A DNA stretch of 28,247 nt from Gracilaria domingensis (Eukaryota > Rhodophyta > Florideophyceae > Gracilariales > Gracilariaceae): NCBI GenBank assembly GCA_022539475.1, contig VCMS01000017.1, positions 592,647-620,893 of the forward strand, in the 5' to 3' direction. Within the stretch, counting starts at the first letter, position 1; every line of letters begins with the position of its first letter. A model generated the notes under the pieces. That model made no database searches. It saw only the letters and a list, made by a program, of their open reading frames with translations, and was not told the DNA's origin. A program made the translations under genes and the position numbers. Positions 1 through 7,409 of the stretch are shown piece after piece.

Positions 1-594
1 TAGTAGTTGGATCGCAAGTTTTCCGCTGCGATCAGTGCAATCGGAGCTAAACTGTGCTGGTCCACCCCCACTGTCCAACCACACGGGCTATATCCAGCAC
101 CATGATTGTCCTGTTTCCCTCATCCCATTTCCCGCCAAAACATCCACTGTACACCTCCGCACCTTCCACTATTTAAGCGCTATCTCTCTGTCCCCTCTTC
201 ACATAGTCCCACCCACCTCGCCTCGACCGGCGATATTTTTCTCTTCCACCATAACCCCACTCGACGGTTATAGCAAAACAGGAAGATATTGCCAGTGGAG
301 GCAAGCTAGGGACTAGTGATTGTACTTAGAGTTGCTCACTCTCTGTCTCGACTGGGGGCATGTTCTTCTTCCGTCACATCCTTTGTGGGTTGTGACAAAA
401 AAAGAATATGTCACCACTCGACACCGGATGGGTAACAATGATAGCACGTAGAGTAGTTCATCCTCCCTCTCAGCGTCCACTGGGGATATATTTATGTTCT
501 CTCACATCCTTTCCCCGGTTGTCATACAAGAGAAATACATCTCCAATGGAGACGGAGAATTTAGTTGTGATAACACGTAAAGGTAACAATGTAA
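1..594. other. Intergenic, no gene recognised
   Basis: No open frame here resembles a known protein. Two stretches, about 351-440 and 478-570, look like diverged direct copies: both have a short CTGGGG-type start, then TCACATCCTTT, a GGTTGT core and an A-rich GAAATA/GAATATGTC tail. This suggests an old tandem duplication, but the match is imperfect. The extension of the epimerase fragment's frame (470-594, minus strand) lies here and shows no similarity to the family. Confidence 0.4.
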
Positions 595-940
595 TAAACA
601 ATAAATTTATGCTACTATCTCTAACCAACCTTTCGAAACCAGCTATGACATGAGCTGGGTTACTCGAGCCAAAGATGGCAGATCCTGCAACTGAAATGTT
701 TGCACCGGCCTTCACTACTGCTTTCACAGTACTCAGTCCAATACCTCCATCCACCTGTATCCCTATTCTTGGGTACAACTCCCTTGCATGTCGCACCTTA
801 TCAAGAACACCCTCCATAAACGCCTGTCCTCCAAACCCTGGCTCCACCGTCATCAACAATAACATGTGTACAACTCCTTCCTTCATAAGTGCTTCTACGA
901 CCTTTATAGACATATTCGGGCGCAATCCAACTCCATCCTT
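595..940 (-). pseudogene. Ribulose-phosphate 3-epimerase, C-terminal half only
   Basis: The frame matches the C-terminal half of the cytosolic-type epimerase of the pentose phosphate pathway, which interconverts ribulose 5-phosphate and xylulose 5-phosphate. Recognisable in order are GVGLRPN, the phosphate-loop region MTVEPGFGGQAFM, the metal-ligand Asp in QVDGG, and AGSAIFG. The N-terminal half, with the first metal-binding His/Asp pair and the HxDxMDG segment, is absent: a TAA lies just before the first matching codon (about 943), and the minus strand over the next 200 bases holds nothing like it. A conserved Asp in the usual VDMVL segment reads as His (VVHML). Similarity ends near 595, although the frame runs on to 470. 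Most likely a truncated, non-functional copy. An exon behind an unseen intron is less likely, because the preceding sequence has no convincing pyrimidine tract. Confidence 0.75.
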
Positions 941-943
941 TTA

Positions 944-1337
944 ATTATGGCAATCCGATTGAAGCTATAAAACCCGTTCACCTCATTTATGAAGCCAAAA
1001 TGGCTCCTTTCATCCTGTATTCAAGCTCCCCGTAACTCGTACTTTACAACTACTTTACAACTCAGGTTCGAAATCAGTTTCATTCATTGCACACTTTCTA
1101 CTCTTCCACCTACCTTTCATAAAACATCATCACACTTTGTGGCTTGTCGTCTCATACAAGGCCTATCATTCATTCAGTACAATCACATATCATACATTTC
1201 GCTCACTTTCACAAAGTGAACCATGTTCCCGTTCTGCGCTTCCCAACCGTTTGTACTTACGTATCACTCTTTACCCCAGCAGTTCTCCGCCCCATCTTCC
1301 ATTTCTATCGTCACACAAAAACATTCGAACACTTGCA
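944..1337 (+). promoter_or_regulatory. 5' region of the dehydrogenase gene
   Basis: This 394-base stretch separates the epimerase fragment from the ATG at 1338. It is pyrimidine-rich on the plus strand (many CTTTC, CATTC and CCATC runs), as expected for an untranslated leader. An in-frame ATG at 1137 would add 67 Ser/Arg/Pro-rich residues that could mimic an organelle transit peptide, so a longer protein cannot be excluded. No clear TATA element was found. Confidence 0.3.
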
Positions 1338-2240
1338 ATGAACTCCCAGTGCGACATGCCTCCGACTCCGCCTCCGAGTCCCAGATACTCTGACGTCCCT
1401 CAGGCCTCATCTCCCGCCCGAAGGACTCGGGCCGTTATTGTTGGAAGGGGGCGTATAGGTACCATGCTGGCGAACGAAGAAGATACGGTCATTTCCGCAC
1501 ACGAATTCTGCAGCATGGCTGCTACCTCTCATCTTTCTGATGTACCGATACTAGTTTGTGGAAGAACGAACACCCTGGAGACCGTAATTCAGGCTTGCCC
1601 TTATTCGCTCAGAGAGAATCTCGTTTTCTTCCAGAATGGAGACATCATACCATTGCTTTCGAAGCTCGGTGTGGACAAATGTTCAAAAGTTGTCCTATAC
1701 GTTGGTGTCCTCTCAAGAAACGCAGCTCCGCAGGATGGTGTCACTCCTCAAAGTCCGGATGGTCTCACTGTCGCAACAGGAAAGTGGGCCTCCAACGTTG
1801 CAGACAGGTTTAGGTCTATGGGTCTCACTTGCGGGGTTGTCGACGAAGACACATTTCTCGTAAGCTATTATGAGAAGCTCGTGTGGCTATCAGCGTTCAA
1901 CATCGTCGGGGCCTCAAGAGGTTTCATTCCTATGGACGTAGTCGCTACGGAGTGCAGTACGGTTGTGCTCACAATAATGAAAGAGCTGTTGAAGATAGTT
2001 TCGCTTAAGACAGGTACTACTTTCCACCTGGAAGAGACCGTTGGGCGACTTCTTGCATATGGGAAAACTCTCGTTGGCTTCCCTACTTCTTTCTCCGACT
2101 TTCAGTTTAGGAACGCGTACTTCTACGACTTTTCCCGCCAAGAAAGAAACATTGTAGGCGGTGACCCCGCTCCTTTTCATACAAACTACGTCAACGTTGT
2201 TAAGGAAAAGTTATCCCCCTCCCCATTCCCCCAGCTTTGA
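1338..2240 (+). CDS. Ketopantoate-reductase-like NAD(P)-binding dehydrogenase
   Basis: A 300-residue protein. After a Pro/Ser-rich start (residues 1-30) comes a Rossmann segment RAVIVGRGRIG with GxGxxG at residues 36-41, then a region typical of 2-dehydropantoate 2-reductase-like proteins (DVPILVCGR, ENLVFFQNG). A helical C-terminal domain begins around YEKLVWLSAFNIVGA, like the ApbA/PanE C-terminal domain. A late FRNAYFYDFS segment recalls an algal subfamily and differs from bacterial PanE. The likely reaction is NAD(P)H-dependent reduction of a 2-keto acid, but the substrate cannot be read from sequence; pantothenate synthesis is only one possibility. ATG 1338 is chosen because the upstream in-frame extension is low-complexity. 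The next gene downstream on the same strand starts about 630 bases away. Confidence 0.7.
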   Translation: MNSQCDMPPTPPPSPRYSDVPQASSPARRTRAVIVGRGRIGTMLANEEDTVISAHEFCSMAATSHLSDVPILVCGRTNTLETVIQACPYSLRENLVFFQNGDIIPLLSKLGVDKCSKVVLYVGVLSRNAAPQDGVTPQSPDGLTVATGKWASNVADRFRSMGLTCGVVDEDTFLVSYYEKLVWLSAFNIVGASRGFIPMDVVATECSTVVLTIMKELLKIVSLKTGTTFHLEETVGRLLAYGKTLVGFPTSFSDFQFRNAYFYDFSRQERNIVGGDPAPFHTNYVNVVKEKLSPSPFPQL

Positions 2241-2867
2241 GGTTAGAACACATGACTTTTCGGTGTTGTAAACCTTTTAGAGATAGTTAAACATAAAAGT
2301 TACTTTATCGAAATGACCTGTTCCTATTACATTACTTATATTGTTCGTCCTTCTGTGGTTCAAATATGCCCCTTTAAATCCTACATCCCTTATCACTAAT
2401 ATTTCGCTAAGATTTTGCTAGATAGAAAATGGTCATTCCATATCATTAAAGTGCACGATACTAGTAACGAAACAAGTACAAAAATTGTGATATTTCTGAA
2501 GAACTAAGCGTTTGCATTACTTGGGGCACCCGTATAAAGTAAGGTAAACCTTTTATGGGTTTCAACCCATAATGGAGGTTGTTTTACTCTTCTTGATTTC
2601 TAAGCTCATGTTAAAGATATTTACAGTTTTCTTTACCCACTTGAACCCGTACATATAATCTATGAGTAAATCATCCTTTCTTTACTTCAAATCGATGCAA
2701 AAACTTCTCCTCCTAGTAACGATTTAAAACAGTACTACAATACCCGTATATGGTCGTTCTTAGACTCTTTGTATACTACGAAACACCTTGTGAACATCAA
2801 TCACATCCTTCTCATTCCTATACCCACACCCACTTGCAAAACGAACCCTTTCGAAAGCTTTCAAAAC
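2241..2867. other. AT-rich intergenic region
   Basis: No gene was recognised. The stretch is AT-rich and contains the 3' flank of the dehydrogenase gene, a perfect-core hairpin at 2544-2586, and the pyrimidine-rich leader of the HAD phosphatase gene. An in-frame TTG-initiated extension from 2769 is not supported as coding. Confidence 0.4.
2544..2586. repeat. Imperfect inverted repeat (hairpin)
   Basis: The arms GTAAACC...TATGGGTT and AACCCATA...GGTTGTTTTAC flank a 2-base loop. The inner eight bases pair perfectly and the outer part pairs imperfectly. It lies between two plus-strand genes and could be a transcript 3' structure or a mobile-element remnant. Confidence 0.6.
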
Positions 2868-3740
2868 ATGTATAACTCGGAAGTTAGAGCCCAAGAAGTA
2901 ACTCCTCAGCAGCTGGCTAACGAAATATTCGAAAATGGCTACGCCGTGATTAGTGATGTTGACGGTACTCTGAAAAGAGCTGGGGACAACATTCCTGCCG
3001 AAACAGTCAAATGCATGAAGTACATCAACGCACGCGTTGGTTTCGGAATTGCTACTGGGCGAGATATAGAGGATGCCGAGAGTTTCATGGAGCACCTGGG
3101 TGGCTACACTTTTGGCATCTCTGGAAACCAAGGCGCACGGGTGAGATTATCCAATGGTACCGAAATTGATCAGGACCTTGACAGGGAAGGTTACGAAAGA
3201 TGTGCAGCCGAACTTGAGAGACTTGCACTCTCCTTAAATGAATCGCACGGACTTCACGAAGAGCGTCAACAAGCAGTGGTGAGCACTAGAAAAGACAGTG
3301 GACTCCCTAACTTCACGTACAATGGACTCTCGAAGTGGAAAACAGAAGTTAACTCCGGTATTTCAAAAGTGTTGACATCCTTTCCGAACCTGGTTGCGTA
3401 CCCTCAAGATGAAAACTGTGACATAGGGGACATTCGTTTCACGAAAAATAGTGGGGCGTTAGCCTTGGTTGAAAACGACCCCCAGTTCGACACACATTTA
3501 ATCGTTGCTTTCGGGAATGCTTCCAATGATGGCCCTCTATATGAAATGGCAACCCTGGCAGTTCATGTGAAGGGAGAAGACCATCCAGCAGCGGTAACAT
3601 ATCTTGTTGATGGGGTGGAGGACGTGCATGAGACCATCAGAAGGGTGGCAGAACTGTACGGGTACAGAAAATGCAAATGTCAATGGTTTAGAAATGCTCT
3701 TGGAATTTGTTTCAAGTGCTACGATGCCTTTAATACTTAG
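2868..3740 (+). CDS. HAD-superfamily phosphatase, trehalose-phosphatase-like
   Basis: A 290-residue HAD hydrolase. Motif I is SDVDGTL, with the nucleophile Asp30 and acid/base Asp32. Motif II is GIATGRD (Thr63). A cap region follows with GISGNQGA, then a motif III Lys in RFTKNSG (about residue 193), and motif IV is FGNASNDGPL (Asp at about 221). The order and the FTKxSGALALVE segment resemble trehalose-6-phosphate phosphatases and related HAD-IIB sugar phosphatases, so a sugar-phosphate phosphatase is inferred; the substrate is open. The tail is unusual, with four cysteines in the last 25 residues (CKC, CFKC). The first ATG after the non-coding leader is used. A broken inverted paralogue follows tail-to-tail 52 bases downstream. 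Confidence 0.75.
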   Translation: MYNSEVRAQEVTPQQLANEIFENGYAVISDVDGTLKRAGDNIPAETVKCMKYINARVGFGIATGRDIEDAESFMEHLGGYTFGISGNQGARVRLSNGTEIDQDLDREGYERCAAELERLALSLNESHGLHEERQQAVVSTRKDSGLPNFTYNGLSKWKTEVNSGISKVLTSFPNLVAYPQDENCDIGDIRFTKNSGALALVENDPQFDTHLIVAFGNASNDGPLYEMATLAVHVKGEDHPAAVTYLVDGVEDVHETIRRVAELYGYRKCKCQWFRNALGICFKCYDAFNT

Positions 3741-3792
3741 CTATGATATGAGATCTCAGTAATAAAAGTGTCGTATATATCTCAATACCCTT

Positions 3793-4703
3793 TTATGATT
3801 CATGGTGGTTTTTATCGTGCTGCTTTTCCTCGTAGCCGTACAACAGAGCCACCAGCATAATTGTCGAATGCACATCCTCCACTCTTTCGAACAGGTTGTG
3901 TACTCCACCCGGGATACAATCTTCTTTGACGCGAACGCCGTACACGCCTACCTCATGCAAAGGCCCGTCGCTCAAAGCACTTGCGAACGTCACGACGTCA
4001 TCCGTATCAATAAATCTCGGTTCATTATCCACAAGATTTTCTCCTCCGCTTCCTTTTGTGTATCGCTTGTCCACAATTTCGCAACTTTTATCGCCGGGAT
4101 AAATAACAAACGCATCCATCTTCTGCGTCAGGTCCCCAATAGCAGAATCCACTTCTTCTTTCCACTGCCACAGTTTGTTGTACACGAAATTGGGAAGCCA
4201 CTATCACTTCTGGTCTCCACGAACCCCTTCTCATCATCATTCACAATACCATGCCTCCTATTCAAATCCCTTGCCAGGAACAGTAGTCCGTCAACAGTGT
4301 GGTCAAGGGTGTGATCATTGAATGCACCCTTAATTTCCCTCTCGTCAGAGAAACGCAGGAAAGCTCCATGATTCGCCGAGACACCAAACTTATAGTCTCC
4401 GAGTCCTTCCATTTTCCCCTCCACGTCGCCCACATCACCCCCTGTGACAAATCCGAAACCAACACGTTCGTCAATGAACTTCATACACTTCACAACTTCT
4501 TCTGGAATTGACTCTCCTTCTCTTCTCAACGTTCCATCAACGGAACTTAATATACCGTAACCATTGGCATATATGAACTTAGACAAGGTATTTGGTGAAA
4601 TTTCCGCCAAGTCTCTCTGTTCCTCTGCCATTTTTCCTGATACAGTCACCATACTGCCACAAGTACAGCATAGACAGGAACTGCATAGACTTCTCAGTTT
4701 CAT
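3793..4703 (-). pseudogene. Degenerate paralogue of the HAD phosphatase
   Basis: The minus strand carries a second copy of the neighbouring phosphatase in two frames, 4703-4128 and 4185-3793. They join near 4180, where one base appears to be missing: the N-terminal part leaves the alignment after DSGFP, and the C-terminal part resumes in another frame at NFVYNKLWQW. The catalytic nucleophile is also gone. Motif I reads SSVDGTL instead of SDVDGTL (two-step change, GAT to TCC), and motif IV reads ALSDGPL in place of ASNDGPL. The motif III Lys remains (RYTKGSG). An N-terminal Cys-rich leader precedes MAEEQ. Both lesions point to a dead copy. A frameshift caused by sequencing error would still leave a protein without the phosphatase nucleophile. 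Confidence 0.8.
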
Positions 4704-4743
4704 ACTTCTCTTAAAAGCAACCTTAAGTGCAGTTTCAGAAATG

Positions 4744-6162
4744 TTAGGACGCTACATGTTCAATTGCGAATTGCACAGTCCCAATCAGTTGGCTCTCCTT
4801 CAACACTTCTGTCACTTCTGCAGGATCCACGTCTGCCGGCGTCACCCCCTCAACATCTTCAATTAGAATGGCGACCACACTAACTATAGAGTGTATCTTG
4901 TCTGCAAACATCATCCTTCGCATGGTACTCGTCGACTCATTGAGGTACGAAGCAACACATAACAATTCTTTCATCCCAATGGGCCTCCCATCTCTTCGTA
5001 TCAGCAGATTGCAACGCCAAAACCTGGCTAATCGCTTCCACTTCTGTGCACCAGTCGCTGCCAAATATTGTATAGCTTTCAGACGATGCAAACCATCTAC
5101 AATGAAGCACTTCTTCCTTAGGCGTCCCTTGTCAGCATCCCTCTCTCCCGTAGTAGCATCTTGTAAGGCCACCACTGGAGAACCCATCGACTGCAATATC
5201 CCCCGCTCCTCCATACTCTTCACAAGGGCTTCAACGTGGCGTTTACTTACTCCACGGAGTAAATTGGGCGGAGTGTCCACCAGAGTGATGTTAACAGTAA
5301 CAACAACCATCCGGTAGTGATTGAGGTTCACCTTTGGTACCTTCTGACGAATTCGTCTGTACGTCTTGCTCCGAGTAGGTGTCCCTTGTGTTCCAGACCG
5401 CTCGCCAGAAACACTTGAACGTGCCATTCTTGCGGACAGAAACATAACGTCATCGTCCTGCTGCTCCGCAGTTTCTGGTGCAGTTTGGGGTACAGATGGA
5501 CCAGCTCCTTGTGCGGATTGCGCATCCGCGTCTGGAAGGGGACCTTTCATGATCTCATCTTCCTCCTCTTGCACAGCCGTCCCCTGCTGAACCGTCTGTT
5601 TCGACGCAGAAGATCCCCTTGTGTCGACGGTCTGATTCATCGCAGGAGAAGCCCTTTTCGACGCAGTGGGCTCCGTAGCCGAGATAGACTTTGTTTGACC
5701 TGTCCGCTTCGTAGCTGGGGATGATATTGTCTCCTTAGTCCGCTTCGCAACAGACGATGGACCGGCCCGCGGAGGTGCTACTGATGCGCTACCTCTCGGT
5801 GTTGATGAACTTCGAATTGGCTCCGTGCGGCTTGTCGGCGTCATCGCTTCACTCATAGCGCTCACCGTTCGTCGCTTGGAGGCCGGAATGCTGGCTGCCA
5901 CCGGTTCCATCATTTTCTCATCCCAAGGAGCGGCCGTCCGGAGATCCTGGATATATTGTGGAAGATCCAGGCCCTCCGCCCGGTAAGGGTAGAACGTCTG
6001 ACTGCTTCGACTGATGAGAATATTATGAACCACCACAAGACCTGGGTCCAATTGCTTCCCGTGCAACTCGCGGCGTAGAACACTTCCAATTCCATGCAAC
6101 AACGCTTCCCCGACTATCACCTTTCCTTCATTCTCAATATCCATCTGCAGCGAAACCCGCAT
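4744..6162 (-). CDS. ParB-like domain protein with long disordered middle
   Basis: A 472-residue protein with three parts. Residues 1-80 form a compact N-terminal region of unknown type. Residues about 85-280 are Ser/Thr/Pro/Ala-rich with repeated TKRT, SKRT and acidic (EEEDEI, QQDDD) patches, so probably disordered. The C-terminal part (about 285-420) resembles a ParB/sulfiredoxin-fold domain: VSKRHVEALVKSMEERGI, then VDGLHRLKA at about 354, corresponding to the GxHRxxA nucleotide-binding motif of ParB-like proteins, then LNEST. ParB-type domains bind DNA or nucleotides, and some are CTP-dependent. The function in a eukaryotic nucleus is unknown. The frame also opens at a TTG upstream (6174), but the first ATG is taken. 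Its 3' end lies 40 bases from the 5' end of the HAD pseudogene on the same strand. Confidence 0.6.
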   Translation of the reverse strand: MRVSLQMDIENEGKVIVGEALLHGIGSVLRRELHGKQLDPGLVVVHNILISRSSQTFYPYRAEGLDLPQYIQDLRTAAPWDEKMMEPVAASIPASKRRTVSAMSEAMTPTSRTEPIRSSSTPRGSASVAPPRAGPSSVAKRTKETISSPATKRTGQTKSISATEPTASKRASPAMNQTVDTRGSSASKQTVQQGTAVQEEEDEIMKGPLPDADAQSAQGAGPSVPQTAPETAEQQDDDVMFLSARMARSSVSGERSGTQGTPTRSKTYRRIRQKVPKVNLNHYRMVVVTVNITLVDTPPNLLRGVSKRHVEALVKSMEERGILQSMGSPVVALQDATTGERDADKGRLRKKCFIVDGLHRLKAIQYLAATGAQKWKRLARFWRCNLLIRRDGRPIGMKELLCVASYLNESTSTMRRMMFADKIHSIVSVVAILIEDVEGVTPADVDPAEVTEVLKESQLIGTVQFAIEHVAS

Positions 6163-6174
6163 TCCACCTTGCAA

Positions 6175-6602
6175 TAATCGAGTGCTCCGCTAAGTGCGAG
6201 GAGTCACGCTTTGCGTACGCTTTCGAACACGAGTTGGCTTCATGTTGAACAGCTATTGCAGTGAAAGGTGTATATCAACAATACGCTCGCTCTGGACGAT
6301 ACAAGAACGGATGCGAGCCTTTTAAATGGCGACTTACGCTGGGCACCCCCGCTTTCGGCAGCTCCTCCCAGCGCACTGCCAGTCTCGTCCCTGTCCTGTC
6401 CGTGGCCGCTCGCACGCTGATTGTACGCTTTAGAGTCGTGGAGTTCACGCAATGATGACTCACGTGAGCAATGGTCGCGCTGTCTAATCGTGATCTTCAA
6501 ATGCTTTGCATAGTAGTCAAGAGTACACTCATTCACTTCCATGTAGAGCCTACTCCCGCAAATACACGTGGACAGCGGCGCCAACGTACCGGCGGCCGGG
6601 TG
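6175..6602. other. Intergenic region left of palindrome block 1
   Basis: No gene is supported. The stretch holds the presumed 5' region of the ParB-like gene. From about 6510 onward the sequence resembles the outer right flank of palindrome block 2 read on the other strand (shared CCCGC.AAT.ACGTGG.CAGC elements), so part of it belongs to the repeat family. Confidence 0.4.
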
Positions 6603-7409
6603 TACCGAAATCACTGCGGGGCGGCGTGTTTTGGGAGATCCCGGGAAGGCGCCCGAATGTGGCCAGAACGTGCCCGCGGGCGGGAGGGGTCGGTCGTGTT
6701 AGGGTACCTACCCTAACACGACCGGACCCCCCCGCCCGCGGGCATAAAATCGAACATTTTTCAAAAAATCGTCCAAAACGTGCCCGCGGGCGGGGGGGTC
6801 CGGTCGTGTTAGGGTAGCTACCCTAACACGACCGACCCCCCCGCCCGCGGGCATAAAATCGCACATTTTAAAATCGCAAATTTTTCAAAAAATCGTCCAA
6901 AACGTGCCCGCGGGCGGGGGGGTCCGGTCGTGTTAGGGTACCTACCCTAACACGACCGACCCCCCCCGCCCGCGGGCATAAAATCGCACATTTTTCAAAA
7001 AATCGTCCAAAATGTGCCCGTGGGCGGGGGGGTCCGGTCGTGTTAGGGTAGGTACCCTAACACGACCGACCCCCCCCCGCCCGCGGGCATAAAATCGCAC
7101 ATTTTAAAATCGCAAATTTTTCAAAAAAACGTCCAGAACGTGCCCGCGGGCGGAGGGGGTCGGTCGTGTTAGGGTAGCTACCCTAACACGACCGACCCCC
7201 CCCGCCCGCGGGCATAAAATCGCACCTTTTTCAAAAAATCGTCCAAAACGTGCCCGCGGGCGGGGGGGTCCGGTCGTGTTAGGGTAGCTACCCTAACACG
7301 ACCACCCCCCCCCCCCCCCCCGCCCGCGGGCACGTTCTGGCCACATTCTGGCACCCTCCGGAGACCTTCGAAAGCACTCCTCCCGGCTCTTCCGGCAGTG
7401 ATTTCGCTG
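6603..7409. repeat. Palindrome block 1: six long palindromes between inverted flanks
   Basis: Six 73-82 base palindromes lie at about 6671-6744, 6781-6853, 6905-6979, 7014-7089, 7141-7214 and 7251-7332. Each begins TGCCCGCGGGCGG, has a G-run arm, a CGGTCGTG stem and a TTAGGGTA/TACCCTAA top, and mirrors back to GCCCGCGGGCA. Spacers are A/T-rich (TAAAATCGCACATTTTTC, AAAAAATCGTCCAAAACG) and alternate short, long, short, long, short, giving a 234-236 base dimeric period. The outer flanks are themselves inverted: CCGAAATCACTGC at 6605 faces GCAGTGATTTCG at 7394, and GAATGTGGCCAGAACG faces its complement right of the last palindrome. The last palindrome has a 17-base C run (7305-7321). The block reads as a foldback-type repeat. 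Confidence 0.85.

Noticed and set aside
1055..1090. tRNA B-box-like GGTTCGAAATC
   Set aside because: There is no matching A-box, acceptor stem or T-stem around it.
1137..1337. N-terminal extension of the dehydrogenase as a transit peptide
   Set aside because: Its composition fits a translated pyrimidine-rich leader, and the family homology begins well after ATG 1338. Not excluded, but not used.
6480..6510. CTGTCTAATCG... as the left terminal inverted repeat of copy A
   Set aside because: Only six bases match the complement of the right end, and it lies on the far side of the palindrome block.
6506..6817. Open frames through the palindrome blocks giving repeated VRVATLTRPDPPARGH-like peptides
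   Set aside because: They arise from reading the palindromic DNA and its GC-rich arms in both directions. Different copies show the same DNA in different frames, so coding use is not supported.
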